Both the position numbers and the translations under genes were made by a program. Shown piece after piece: positions 9,425-18,918 of a DNA stretch of 64,000 nt. This DNA comes from an uncultured Dermabacteraceae bacterium (GTDB lineage Bacteria; Actinomycetota; Actinomycetes; Actinomycetales; Dermabacteraceae): the NCBI GenBank assembly GCA_943913905.1, contig CALTZZ010000001.1, forward strand, positions 1 to 64,000, written 5' to 3'. The notes beneath the pieces were generated by a model. That model searched no databases and had not been told where the DNA came from. It saw only the letters and a program-made list of their open reading frames with translations. Within the stretch, counting starts at the first letter, position 1; the number at the start of each line of letters is the position of its first letter.

Positions 9425-11179
9425 TCAGGAGGGGAACGACTTGCGTTCCGAGGTCGCCTTCGAAATATCAGGCAGGAAGGGCAGCACGCTCGGCACCCGC
9501 GATTCGCGAGCTCGGAACTGTGCGAACGTCCGGTCCAGGTCCGGCACGCCAAATTCGTCGACGACGGGAGACGGAACCGTAAGCATCAGCGCCGCGACAA
9601 TACCCACCACGAGGGCGAGACCACCGTTCATGAGCCCCGCCGCAGCGCCGCTCGCAATCGAGTACACGAGGATCCCGACGAAACCGACGATCGCCAGCGC
9701 CACACAGGCGGAGACGGCGTGGCTTCGCGCCTTCGTGGCATCCGCATACCCCAGGGCGCGGCGCCCCAGGAACGACAGCCCGAGCAGGACTGCGAGGAAC
9801 ACGATCGTCACGAGAGCCAACGTGACACCGATATTTCCCTCGTAGCCAAAGAAGATCGCCACGGCTTGAATTACCGCGATCACGATCGCCACGGCATGCA
9901 ACACGATCGAGAATTCGAAAGCACGAGCGGCATACACGATCCAATCGACCCGCTCGAAACGCAGGTTCGAAGACCGCACGTATGCGCGGGACACGAGGAC
10001 GCCGAAGGCAGCAAACACAAACGGCAGCCACACGTACGCGTTCGAGAAGCTCGCGGGCGCCGCATAATCCAGGCGGAGCGTGTTGTCGGCAGCACCACCC
10101 ACGACCATCGCACCGGCAGCACCAGTAATGAACACGTACCAGGCCGACGCCCGGTTCAACTTCGGGCGCACAATCAAGACCACGAGCGCGAGCGCGCCAA
10201 GCGAACGGCCCAACGTCATGAGGGAAAACAGCAGGTCCCCGTTTATCGCCTTTCCAACCATCATCACGAAGGCCAGGGCAAACGATGCGAAGGCCGCATA
10301 GCGCAGTACTCGAAGCTTTGTTTCAGCGCGCGCCTTAGCCGCTGCGTCCGGCACGTATCCTTCGAAGCCGCGACGCTCAGACCCCACCACGGCACCCACC
10401 AGGAGGAGCGCGACGCCGGCACCAATACCAACGCGCGGGCCCTCAGGCAGCGGAGTAATGAGGGCTGGAATCGACAGGACAAAGTCATAGAGCATGACAC
10501 CGATCGATACGGCGAAGGCCGGGAGCATTCCCACCAGGCGCACAACACCGATCAGTTTCAAATTCGGTGGCTGCTTCGGGTCATACCCCTCACGGTACGT
10601 GGGGCCCCACCGCAGCACATACACGGCCACCAGCGCGAGCAGTCCAATCCCCGCAGCGATCCGTGGCAACAGCATCGGCACCGACTCCGTGCGTGGATCA
10701 GTGAGGGCCGTGGCAAAAGCCGAGCCGAAGCACAACACCACGAGCAGGTCGCGCAGCGCATCCCAACCACTCAAGTCACGGAATCGCGGCGGAAGAATCG
10801 TCCCCGAGCGACGGGGAGCCACGGTCGGGGTGTCGCCCGAGCGTACGAGGTCGAATCCGTCGGCCCCCTCCTCATCCGGGAGTGCCGCGGGGCGCGAGCC
10901 AGCCGGGGGGACAACACCCGACGTCTCGTCTACCGACGCTGCCACCGCCTGCTCAGACTCGTCGCCGTCGGTATTGAGCGGGGCAAACAAGCGCTGCGGC
11001 TCGCCGTCTAACTGGGCTTTTTCCGCACGAAGCCGCTCAAAGTCCTCGCGGTCCGGGAGCTTTTCCGTGGCAAACGTCTCGGGTTCAGGCTCAAAGATCC
11101 ACGAATCGACATCTCCTGACGCGCCGTTCGATGACGGATCGTCAGAAGAGAATGATGCGGGGCGCTTTTCGCTCGCCAT
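9425..11179 (-). CDS. Large polytopic membrane protein of unknown function
   Basis: The protein has 584 residues. The first 130 are acidic, Ser/Pro-rich and probably disordered in the cytoplasm. About twelve hydrophobic segments follow from residue 140 to 545, with short charged loops such as PTYREGYDPKQPPN and ERRGFEGYVPDAAAKARAE. The last 35 residues are polar. Similar proteins are annotated only as hypothetical membrane proteins in Brachybacterium/Dermabacter-type genomes. It shows no transporter signature that I recognise. It lies 46 bp upstream of the uracil permease on the same strand and may be co-transcribed with it. Confidence 0.75.
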   Translation of the reverse strand: MASEKRPASFSSDDPSSNGASGDVDSWIFEPEPETFATEKLPDREDFERLRAEKAQLDGEPQRLFAPLNTDGDESEQAVAASVDETSGVVPPAGSRPAALPDEEGADGFDLVRSGDTPTVAPRRSGTILPPRFRDLSGWDALRDLLVVLCFGSAFATALTDPRTESVPMLLPRIAAGIGLLALVAVYVLRWGPTYREGYDPKQPPNLKLIGVVRLVGMLPAFAVSIGVMLYDFVLSIPALITPLPEGPRVGIGAGVALLLVGAVVGSERRGFEGYVPDAAAKARAETKLRVLRYAAFASFALAFVMMVGKAINGDLLFSLMTLGRSLGALALVVLIVRPKLNRASAWYVFITGAAGAMVVGGAADNTLRLDYAAPASFSNAYVWLPFVFAAFGVLVSRAYVRSSNLRFERVDWIVYAARAFEFSIVLHAVAIVIAVIQAVAIFFGYEGNIGVTLALVTIVFLAVLLGLSFLGRRALGYADATKARSHAVSACVALAIVGFVGILVYSIASGAAAGLMNGGLALVVGIVAALMLTVPSPVVDEFGVPDLDRTFAQFRARESRVPSVLPFLPDISKATSERKSFPS

Positions 11180-11358
11180 GAGTTCCTTCGCTGCGGCTAG
11201 ACGGAAGTTCGTGCCCAGTGTAGGAGTACCACCCGGATGCTAAATGCGGGCGCGCCGGTGCATACACACCCTTTTAAGTGATCTAGAGCCAGCGCTTGCC
11301 GCGCTTTGACCTGCGCCGCGCCCCAGAACACGCCGCAGGCGCCGCTGTGGGTTGGCGG

Positions 11359-11838
11359 TTACCGCCCGAGGTTTCTGTATCGCTTCGCAAACCGCACTGC
11401 CGGTTCTGCACCGCTCCCCCGCCGCGCCCCCATCACTCGGCACACGACGAGGTCGTGCGTCGCAGCGCGCACGGTCTGCTTCGCTACCAACTCAAAATGG
11501 GTCACTCCCCCAGTGATCAGCGCATTTCCCCGTTCATCACGTTCGTATTCCACCCCGTTCAGCATTCCCTGCAGTGGAAGGCCCGGTTCACTGAAACGAT
11601 CCGCGAGCGCCACCTGATCCGCCGCCACAATCGTGAGAGCGCATGAACCGTGGTCCTCGACCGCCTCGGCAGCGCGGGAATCACCGTAGAGGCTCACGAG
11701 CATCGTGGGCGGGTCGTACGAAACATCAATGAATGAATCAATGACGGTCACCAAATCCCACTGGCCCATGCGCGTGGCCAAGAAGGCAACGGGCTGCGGG
11801 AAGTCGTCGCTCACGCGGCGGTAGTCTTCGGGGTCCAT
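11359..11838 (-). CDS. Flavin reductase-like FMN-binding protein
   Basis: This 159-residue protein has the flavin reductase-like split-barrel fold. The N-terminal YRRVSDDFPQPVAFLATR is the strand that contacts flavin. It continues with SYDPPTMLVSLYGDS and CALTIVAADQVALADRFSEPG, a typical spacing for the family. THFELVAKQTVRAATHDLVVCRVM forms the later strands. Such proteins reduce FMN with NAD(P)H for a partner monooxygenase or bind flavin themselves. No partner oxygenase is nearby. It is divergent from argS with about 140 bp between. The 180 bp downstream, to 11180, holds no recognisable gene. Confidence 0.85.
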   Translation of the reverse strand: MDPEDYRRVSDDFPQPVAFLATRMGQWDLVTVIDSFIDVSYDPPTMLVSLYGDSRAAEAVEDHGSCALTIVAADQVALADRFSEPGLPLQGMLNGVEYERDERGNALITGGVTHFELVAKQTVRAATHDLVVCRVMGARRGSGAEPAVRFAKRYRNLGR

Positions 11839-11981
11839 CCGGGAACCTTCCTGGTCGAGTAGGCGGCCAGCCTATGAATGCCTGCAGTCCATAGTGCCGC
11901 ACGCCGATGCGTGACGAAGATTCCACCGCTGCGACCACCGCGCGGGTTCGCGACCGCGCACGCGCCTACTACTGTTGATGT

Positions 11982-13739
11982 ATGACTGCTCCGGAACTTG
12001 CTCTCACTCGCCGCTTTCAGGACGCCTTCGCCGCTGCTTTCGGTGAGGAATACCGTCACGCTGACCCCATCATTCGCCCGGGTAAGTTTTCGGACTTCCA
12101 GTGCAATGCCGCCATGGGACTCGCGAAGCGCCTGGGGGCAAAGCCACGCGACCTGGCACAAAAGATTGTGGATGCCGTGGATCTCTCCGGAGTGGCGGAG
12201 GCGCCGGAGATCGCAGGCCCGGGATTTTTGAACATCACGTTGAGCACCGAGTGGATTGCTGCGCAGGCGGCAGAGCTGGCGGTGGACCCCACGCTTGGTG
12301 CTGGAACTCCGGAGGATCCCGACACCGTTGTGATCGACTACTCTGCGCCGAACGTGGCGAAGGAGATGCACGTGGGGCATCTGCGCACCACGGTGGTGGG
12401 CGATTCGCTGGCGCGCACGCTCGAGTTCCTGGGGCACACGGTGATCCGCCAGAACCACATTGGTGACTGGGGCACGCCGTTCGGGATGCTGATCGAGCAC
12501 CTGCTCGAGGTGGGCGAAGATTCCGCGGAAGCTGACCTCCTCAAGACAGATCCGAACGCTTTCTATCAGGCGGCACGCGCGAAGTTTGATGCGGATACTG
12601 AGCACGTGGACTTTGCGAAGCGTGCTCGTGCGCGCGTGGCCACGCTGCAGTCGGGCGATCCGGCAACCCTGGCGATCTGGACGAAGCTCGTGGAGCTTTC
12701 GAAGCAGTATTTCCACCGCATCTACGACATGCTCGACGTGACGCTCACGGATGCGGACCTCGCGGGCGAATCGACATACAACGATGCTCTTCACACCACG
12801 TGCGATGACCTCGAGAAGGCGGGCGTTGCCACGGTTTCAGACGGCGCGCTCTGTGTATTCCCTGCCGGGTTCACAGGCCGCGACGACCAGCCTTTGCCGC
12901 TCATCATCCGCAAGTCCGACGGCGGCTACGGTTATGCGACGACGGACCTCACGGCGATTCGCCACCGGGTCAACACGTTGAAAGCGGATCGCATTGCCTA
13001 CGTGGTGGGTGCAGCCCAGGAATTGCACTTCCAGATGGTGTTCCAGGCGTGCCGCGAGGCCGGCTGGATTCCCGAGTCGGTGGATGCTGAGCACGTGAAG
13101 ATCGGTTCTGTCCTCGGTGAGGATGGGAAGATTCTGCGCACGCGTTCCGGCAGTTCGCTGCGTCTGATGGCTCTGCTGGAGGAGGGAGTGTCGAAGGCCC
13201 GTGCCGTCATTGACGAGCTGCGCCCCGATCTTCCCGAGTCCGAGCGGGCCACAATCGCGCACCAGATTGGGATTGGTGCAATCAAGTACGCGGACCTTTC
13301 CACGGCTCACGATTCGGATTACGTGTTTGACCTCGACCGGATGCTCGCCCTCCAGGGCAACACGGCTCCGTATCTGCAGTACGCGGTGGCGCGCATCCGC
13401 TCGATCCAGCGCAAGGCTGCGGAACTCGGCATCACTGCCTCGCAGGTGGAGGCAGCCGCGCCCCGCGTGCTCGATGCTCCTGAGCGTGCACTCGCCCTCC
13501 AGCTATTGAACTTTGGCCCGACGGTGGCCGACGTTGGCTCCGACTACGTTCCGCACAAGCTTGCCGCCTACCTGTTTGACGTGGCGCAGGCGTTCTCGAG
13601 CTTCTATGAGAAGAGCCCGATCCTCAAGGATGCAGACGATGACACGCGCTTGGGGCGCCTTGCCCTCGCACAGCTGACCGAGCGGGTGCTGGTTCAGGGC
13701 CTGGATCTTTTGGGCGTGCAGGCTCCGGAACAGATGTAA
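11982..13739 (+). CDS. argS: Arginyl-tRNA synthetase
   Basis: It charges tRNA-Arg. The 585 residues match the bacterial class I ArgRS length. The N-terminal Add-1 domain (1-110) precedes the Rossmann fold with YSAPNVAKEMHVGHLRTTVVGD, which contains the HVGH form of the HIGH motif. QNHIGDWGTPFGML follows. The KMSKS region appears as GEDGKILRTRSG, a divergent form common in bacterial ArgRS. The C-terminal anticodon-binding DALR domain includes LQYAVARIRSIQRKA. The gene is monocistronic and ends at a TAA just before an inverted repeat that may terminate it. Confidence 0.98.
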   Translation: MTAPELALTRRFQDAFAAAFGEEYRHADPIIRPGKFSDFQCNAAMGLAKRLGAKPRDLAQKIVDAVDLSGVAEAPEIAGPGFLNITLSTEWIAAQAAELAVDPTLGAGTPEDPDTVVIDYSAPNVAKEMHVGHLRTTVVGDSLARTLEFLGHTVIRQNHIGDWGTPFGMLIEHLLEVGEDSAEADLLKTDPNAFYQAARAKFDADTEHVDFAKRARARVATLQSGDPATLAIWTKLVELSKQYFHRIYDMLDVTLTDADLAGESTYNDALHTTCDDLEKAGVATVSDGALCVFPAGFTGRDDQPLPLIIRKSDGGYGYATTDLTAIRHRVNTLKADRIAYVVGAAQELHFQMVFQACREAGWIPESVDAEHVKIGSVLGEDGKILRTRSGSSLRLMALLEEGVSKARAVIDELRPDLPESERATIAHQIGIGAIKYADLSTAHDSDYVFDLDRMLALQGNTAPYLQYAVARIRSIQRKAAELGITASQVEAAAPRVLDAPERALALQLLNFGPTVADVGSDYVPHKLAAYLFDVAQAFSSFYEKSPILKDADDDTRLGRLALAQLTERVLVQGLDLLGVQAPEQM

Positions 13740-13802
13740 TTACCCGGCTTTACCGCAGCGATTCCCAGCTGTACCGCACCGGTCCCCGGCTTAGTCACGA
13801 TC

Positions 13803-13838
13803 GTGGCCGCGTCTCTCGCGTGACGAGGGCGCGGCCAC
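13803..13838. terminator. Inverted repeat between convergent genes
   Basis: GTGGCCGCG (13803-13811) pairs with CGCGGCCAC (13830-13838) over an 18-nt loop. It sits between the argS stop and the convergent SLH-CAP gene. There is no U-tract on either side, so termination is only plausible. Confidence 0.5.
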
Positions 13839-13840
13839 AG

Positions 13841-14935
13841 TCATGAATGAGGGGGCGCGTTAGTACCGTGCGAGTTCTGGCACGCGTAGAGGTCGCCCGA
13901 TTCGGAGACGGCGAGCCCCACGCCGATGTGCGTGAAGCGCGGGTTGAGGATGTTGGCCTTGTGGCCGGAGGAGTTCATCCACTGGTCCATGAGGGCGGCT
14001 GCGGCGTCGGCTCCCGGATTCCAGTAGTTCTGCGCGATGTTTTCGGCAGCAGCGCTCCACCCGCTCGGGTACTGATCGGAGTAGGTGGGGTTGTGGTAGA
14101 GCCTGCCTTGGCTCAGCATGACCCCCGCCCACGATTCGGAGACTCCCGCGATGGGGTCGTTCCATGCCAGGCGGTGGGCACCGACAGCTTCGCGTTCACG
14201 GTTGACGAGGGTAAGCAGGTCGTGTGCGATCTGGTCGAGGGCAGCCGGTTGCGGTTTTGCGGCCTGCGGGGTTTCTCCCGCGTGAGACACGTTGGTGTGG
14301 AAGCGGTACAGGAATGCGGCCATGGCGTCGCGAGTGATTGGCTGCGTCGGCCGGTACTCGGCCCCGCCGTTTGTGGGCCACCCGGTTGCAATCATGCGAT
14401 CGGCTCACCATTCCATTTCCACGAAAAACGGGTTGCCCATGGGAACATCCGTGAATGTGGCCGTGCGCGGCGGTCGGGCGTGTGGTTTTCCGGCGAAACG
14501 GTGTAGAGGAACGCGGCCATGACGTCGCGATTGATGGGTTCAAAGGGGCGGTACTCACGCCCGGCATCCGTCGGCCATCCTGTGGATATCCCTCGAGCAT
14601 GGAGCCAGGTCATTTCCTTGTAGAACGTGTGGGTGGGCGATACGTCAATGAATGGCGAGACCTTCGGTGGGGCGTATGAGGGCTCGCCAGCGTAGCGGTA
14701 GAGGAAGGTCGCCATGGCGTCGCGCTTGACGTATTCCTGGGGCCGGAACTCGCGGCCGCGTGAGGTGGGCCAGCCGGTGGAGATCTTCGTGGAGTACATC
14801 CACTGGATCTCTTGAGCGAACGGGTGCGAATCGGGCACATCGGCGAATGGTGTCGCGGCGCTAGGCGTGCGACAGGCAGAGGGTGCTGGCTCCGAAGAGG
14901 ACCGCGCCGGCGAGTACACTGCGGCGGGGCACCAT
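13841..14935 (-). pseudogene. Broken secreted SLH-repeat / CAP-domain protein
   Basis: The reading order on the minus strand is a signal peptide, three SLH-like repeats and a CAP/SCP domain. The signal is MVPRRSVLAGAVLFGASTL from ATG 14935. The repeats carry the ISTGWPT..G.E(F/Y)RP...RD.MAAFLYR pattern, and the CAP domain has YHNPTYSD, AAENIAQNYW and NSSGHKANIL. Three lesions interrupt it. A frame change lies at about 14862-14890, just after the signal. A duplicated GT dinucleotide at 14501-14504 spoils the expected FLYRFAGKPH. An in-frame TGA lies at 14405-14407, within MEW*ADRMIATGWPT. The intact protein would be a cell-wall-associated secreted factor. The CAP His and Glu residues are still present. 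Confidence 0.85.
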
Positions 14936-15071
14936 GGGGCTCCGATTCTTTTATGGCGAGGCGCCCAGGCAGGCGCTTCTTCCAGAATAGGGATCCCCTA
15001 TGCGCTCTGAAAGGGCCTATATCACTTCCCGATACGACATGTCGGACACGCTGCGCCTGAAACAGCAAGCG

Positions 15072-15938
15072 TTATCCGAGAGCGCGTTCGGTAAACACCG
15101 CCTGCTCACGCATGAGGCGATCCATGTCTGCCCCGCGCCGCAGCCACGGAGTCACGGAGATGCGACCGCCGATCTCGCGGTACGTGAGCGCGCACCCCGC
15201 TTGCTCCAGCTGAAGCTTCACCACGCGGGAGTCGGTGAGGAAAATGTCCTTGGTCCCCACGGAAAAGTGAATCGGCGGCAATTGGCTGAAGTGACTGTTC
15301 ACGGGAGACAGTTCCGGGTCTGCCAGTTCGGCGCGGCCCGCATATCCTTGCGCAGACAGCTTCCAGTACCGGCGCTCATGCACCGGGTCGTGCGTTTCAG
15401 TCTCCGCGAGCTCCAGATTCGACATTTCAAGATCGAGCCACGGGTTCATAAGCACGAGGCCAGATGGGCGGGCTTCCGGCTCGAGTCGCCCCACGAGCGC
15501 GAGGGCGAGGCCACACCCGCTCTGGTGCCCCGCGATAACCCAGTTGATCGGCTTGAGCTCGTCGATCACCGCCTGCGCGTCATCGAGCGCCGTCGGGTGA
15601 ACGTAATCCGGGCCGTACCGGTAGTCAATCATCAGGCCAGCGCATTCGCGGCCGTCAACCTGCTGGCTGAGCCACTGCCACTCCCCCGTGAACGGCCCAG
15701 CCGAATACCCACCGCCATGCAGAAAGATCACGATTCCCGCGGCCGCCTTGTGGCGGTCAAGCCACACCACTCGGGTGCGGTTGATGAGTTCCACATCCAC
15801 CGCGTGCCGCTTCGCTACCTTCCCTCCAGGGACCGGAATCCGTACCTTTCCGAAAGCCGTTGAATACGCCCAGTCTGGGAGAGGCGTGCGCGTGAGCGTG
15901 CGTCCTGCGATCTTCGCGTAGTCCTGGATGCGGTTCAT
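15072..15938 (-). CDS. Alpha/beta-hydrolase of the steryl-acetyl-hydrolase/HSL type, catalytic His missing
   Basis: The 288-residue protein shows the oxyanion motif HGGGY (74-78), a nucleophile elbow GHQSG with Ser140, and an Asp at 231 in GTKDIF. The expected histidine, normally in a GMFHV-type turn before the last helix, is replaced in GGRISVTPW by Ser261. No other His follows residue 224. The protein is therefore either inactive, uses another base, or has a non-hydrolytic role. There is no signal peptide. It is divergent from the nucleosidase gene. A second, complete member of the same superfamily lies at 58463-59593. Confidence 0.8.
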   Translation of the reverse strand: MNRIQDYAKIAGRTLTRTPLPDWAYSTAFGKVRIPVPGGKVAKRHAVDVELINRTRVVWLDRHKAAAGIVIFLHGGGYSAGPFTGEWQWLSQQVDGRECAGLMIDYRYGPDYVHPTALDDAQAVIDELKPINWVIAGHQSGCGLALALVGRLEPEARPSGLVLMNPWLDLEMSNLELAETETHDPVHERRYWKLSAQGYAGRAELADPELSPVNSHFSQLPPIHFSVGTKDIFLTDSRVVKLQLEQAGCALTYREIGGRISVTPWLRRGADMDRLMREQAVFTERALG

Positions 15939-16015
15939 GGGCTATGGCACTTCCTTGCATCGACAGCCGAGGTCACCATCAGCCTAGTTTGTGCCCCTCA
16001 CGAAATACTGGAGTC

Positions 16016-16759
16016 ATGAACTCCTCATCTCCCATCCTGATACTCGCGGCCATGCCTGAAGAGGCCGCCGCTATCGCGGACCTGTGCACGGGCCTCGAGC
16101 CTCACCCGCACCCGTTCTCCGGAAACACGAACGCTTCGGTGCGCGTAGGCACCCTGCGAGGGGCCGACGGCGCCAGCACCCCACTCGTTCTCGTCACCAC
16201 GGGAATCGGCACTGCGGCTGCGGCAACAACTGCGTCGTGGGCGATCACAACCTTCAGCCCGCGACTCGTGATCAGTGCGGGATCGTGCGGCGGACTCGCA
16301 GAAGACATCACCGTGGGATCCGTCGTTGTGGGTAACACCTACGCGTATTCGATCGCAGACGCCACCGCGTTCGGATACGAGGTGGGCCAGGTGCCGGGGG
16401 CGCCCGCACAATTCACGTTCCCGCAGATGTCGGCCCACGTGAGCGCGCAGATCGTAGAAGAGTGCCGCGCTGCCGGACTCAATGCCCGGGAGGGACTCAT
16501 GATTTCGGGCGACGCCTTCGTTACCGAGCCGCTCGCCGAACCAATGCGAGCAAAATTCCCCGGGGCGATTAGTGCAGACATGGAAACGACGGCACTGGCC
16601 CACACGTGCACCCTGCACTCCGTCCCGTTCGTCGCGATCCGCGCCGTCAGCGACCTGTGCTCGCCTCGCGCAGGCGAAGAGTTCCACGTGGGCCTCGACG
16701 TTGCGGCAGCTCACAGCACCCAAGCAGTCAGCGTTGGAATACCGCTTCTCCTCAGGTGA
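16016..16759 (+). CDS. mtnN: 5'-Methylthioadenosine/S-adenosylhomocysteine nucleosidase-type phosphorylase family protein
   Basis: It probably cleaves the glycosidic bond of MTA and/or SAH to recycle methionine and remove SAH. The N-terminus ILILAAMPEEAAAI is the classic family start, with Glu for the water-activating position. SAGSCGGLAEDITVGSVVVG is the substrate loop, ADMETTALAH holds the ribose-binding Met-Glu pair, and AVSDL holds the catalytic Asp. The 247 residues fit the family. I chose ATG 16016; a longer frame adds 24 unrelated residues. Futalosine hydrolase is a close alternative, but no menaquinone genes are nearby. A terminator follows at 16833. Confidence 0.85.
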   Translation: MNSSSPILILAAMPEEAAAIADLCTGLEPHPHPFSGNTNASVRVGTLRGADGASTPLVLVTTGIGTAAAATTASWAITTFSPRLVISAGSCGGLAEDITVGSVVVGNTYAYSIADATAFGYEVGQVPGAPAQFTFPQMSAHVSAQIVEECRAAGLNAREGLMISGDAFVTEPLAEPMRAKFPGAISADMETTALAHTCTLHSVPFVAIRAVSDLCSPRAGEEFHVGLDVAAAHSTQAVSVGIPLLLR

Positions 16760-16832
16760 TCGAACGCACGCTCCATCGGCCGCCCCTTTACCAGTCGGCT
16801 ATCAATCCCATAATGTAGGCGAGAAAAGCATG

Positions 16833-16862
16833 ACAAAGGCCCGTAGATTCGCGGGCCTTTGT
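16833..16862 (+). terminator. Rho-independent-type hairpin after mtnN
   Basis: A perfect 11-bp stem, ACAAAGGCCCG (16833-16843) with CGGGCCTTTGT (16852-16862), has an 8-nt loop. The arms carry A/T ends (AAAGG/CCTTT) typical of actinobacterial terminators. It separates mtnN from the BCCT gene. Confidence 0.75.
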
Positions 16863-16918
16863 TGTGTCGATCCCTGTTCGGTGAGTTGCCGACATCCGTT
16901 CTTCAGAAAGTCTGATTT

Positions 16919-18832
16919 ATGACGACAACGCCTCAGCGATCCTCGAGCGCGGAACAAGCGCCGCCTTCGACCGCCCCACGCGAATACGGCATGGCAAAGG
17001 GGGTCTTCTACCCCGCCGCCGCCATCATCCTCGTGGCCGTGCTCTTCGCAGTGCTCCTCCCCACGCAGTTCAACACCGTGATTGGCGCGATCAACACGAC
17101 TCTCGTGGAGAGCGTTGGTTGGTATTACATCCTCGCCGCCGCATTCTTCGTGATCGCAGCACTCGTCTTCGCTTTCACGCGCCTCGGCTCGATCAAGCTG
17201 GGTAAGGACGACGACGAACCCGAATACACGCTCGTGTCATGGTTCGCGATGCTGTTTGCGGCAGGCATGGGCATCGGCCTCGTCTTCTGGGGCGCCGCAG
17301 AGCCCCTCACCTTCTTCGCCTCGGACGTTCCGCCGAACATCGCTGGTCTCAGCGACGCCGCCCGCGCTCCGCGTGCGATGGCGCAGGTGTTCCTGCACTG
17401 GGGCTTCCACGCGTGGGCCATTTACGTGATCGTTGGCCTCGGCGTCGCGTACGCGACCCACCGTCGCGGACGCCCGCTCTCGGTCCGCTGGGCTCTTGAG
17501 CCGCTGCTCGGACGCCGCACCGATTCCTGGATCGGTGACGTCATTGACGTCATCGCAATCGTTGGCACACTCTTCGGTGTTGCAACCTCGCTCGGTTTCG
17601 GTGTGAACCAGATTTTCGCGGGCCTCGTGCACCTCGGAATCGTGCCGGATAACGAGTGGCTCAAGGTCATTATGGTCGTCGTTATTACGGGCCTCGCAAC
17701 GCTCTCGGTGGCGTCCGGGCTCGATAAGGGCATCAAGATCCTCTCGAACTTGAACCTGGGACTCGCCGGGCTTCTCCTGATCGCCGTCCTCCTGCTTGGC
17801 CCCACGCTGTTCTTGCTGCGCGACGTGGTTTCCGGCCTCGGCAACTACATGTCGAACTTCGTGGGTCTCAGCTTCCAGACCCTCCCGTTCTTCGGTGATG
17901 ACGGCTCGACCTGGCTCAATAGCTGGACCACCTTCTATTGGGGCTGGTGGATCTCCTGGTCACCGTTCGTGGGCCTGTTCATCGCCCGCATCTCGCGCGG
18001 CCGCACGGTCCGTGAGTTCGTGATCGGCGTGCTTCTGGTCCCCACACTCGTCACGATCGTGTGGTTCTCGGTCATGGGTGGTACCGCCATCTACAAGACC
18101 GTGTTCGACAAGGTCAACTTCCTGCAGCCCGACGGTTCGGTCGACGAAAACCTCGTGCTGTTCCAGATGTTCGAAACCATGCCGGGTGGCCCGGTTCTTT
18201 CCGGAATCGCGATCGTGCTCGTCACGATCTTCTTCATCACCTCGGCCGACTCCGGCGCTTTCGTGGTGGACATGATTGCTCACCGCGGCGACCCGCAGCC
18301 ACCACGCGCAACCCGTATCTTCTGGGCCGTGTCCTCAGGACTCATCGCAGCGGTTCTTATCGGCCTTTCGGCCGCACAGGGCGGCGAAGACACCGGCGGC
18401 ATGGCCGCACTTCAGGCCCTCGCGCTTGTGTCGGCATTCCCGTGGTCATTCGTCATGATTTCGATCGTGTGGTCGATGTACCGGGCTCTCAACCATGAGG
18501 TCCGCATGATCGAACGCCTCGAACTGCGTGTTCGTCGTCGCGAGCTCGTGGATCACGTGACCGGCCGCGTCACCGAAAACGTGAGCTCCCAGGTCGAAGA
18601 AGAATTCGCGGAGAAGTGGGAAGAAACCACCACCTCCTCCGGCATGGAACGCCTCACCGACGAGCTCGTGGACCGAGTCTACGAGCGCGTGGCAACGGAA
18701 ACCGGGCAGTTTGAAGCTATCTCGGTTAACCGCGGCATCGAGGGCAATCCTGACGACGTTGTGGTTGACACACGCGACCCGGGCGAAGGCCCGCAAGGCG
18801 GGTTCTTTGACCGCTTCCGTCGGCACCACTAA
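16919..18832 (+). CDS. BCCT-family compatible-solute transporter
   Basis: This is a sodium- or proton-coupled importer for betaine, choline, carnitine or a related trimethylammonium compound. The 637 residues contain twelve membrane segments. The family motif GMGIGLVFWGAAEP lies near residue 115. The BCCT signature FYWGWWISWSPFVGLFIARISRGRT lies near 340, with its Trp-rich helix. A 120-residue acidic/basic cytosolic tail from about 515, with runs such as RVTENVSSQVEEEFAEKWEE, is long for the family. It could sense osmotic state as the BetP tail does. The start is ATG 16919. A strong terminator lies just downstream. A second BCCT gene is at 43674. Confidence 0.92.
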   Translation: MTTTPQRSSSAEQAPPSTAPREYGMAKGVFYPAAAIILVAVLFAVLLPTQFNTVIGAINTTLVESVGWYYILAAAFFVIAALVFAFTRLGSIKLGKDDDEPEYTLVSWFAMLFAAGMGIGLVFWGAAEPLTFFASDVPPNIAGLSDAARAPRAMAQVFLHWGFHAWAIYVIVGLGVAYATHRRGRPLSVRWALEPLLGRRTDSWIGDVIDVIAIVGTLFGVATSLGFGVNQIFAGLVHLGIVPDNEWLKVIMVVVITGLATLSVASGLDKGIKILSNLNLGLAGLLLIAVLLLGPTLFLLRDVVSGLGNYMSNFVGLSFQTLPFFGDDGSTWLNSWTTFYWGWWISWSPFVGLFIARISRGRTVREFVIGVLLVPTLVTIVWFSVMGGTAIYKTVFDKVNFLQPDGSVDENLVLFQMFETMPGGPVLSGIAIVLVTIFFITSADSGAFVVDMIAHRGDPQPPRATRIFWAVSSGLIAAVLIGLSAAQGGEDTGGMAALQALALVSAFPWSFVMISIVWSMYRALNHEVRMIERLELRVRRRELVDHVTGRVTENVSSQVEEEFAEKWEETTTSSGMERLTDELVDRVYERVATETGQFEAISVNRGIEGNPDDVVVDTRDPGEGPQGGFFDRFRRHH

Positions 18833-18862
18833 CCGCCGAGGTTTCCCGGCGTCGTAGACACG

Positions 18863-18905
18863 AGTGCGGGCCCCACACATGATCGTGTGCGGCCCGCACT
18901 TTTTC
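18863..18905. terminator. Strong bidirectional terminator
   Basis: AGTGCGGGCC (18863-18872) pairs with GGCCCGCACT (18891-18900), with an inner CACAC/GTGTG stem, followed by TTTTT. It lies between the convergent BCCT and lipoprotein genes. Confidence 0.85.
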
Positions 18906-18918
18906 GTGTAGCCGCTAG

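Noticed and set aside
11180..11358. Small gene or RNA between the membrane protein and the flavin reductase
   Set aside because: The short open frames there have no ribosome-binding site or recognisable product, and no stable RNA fold was evident.
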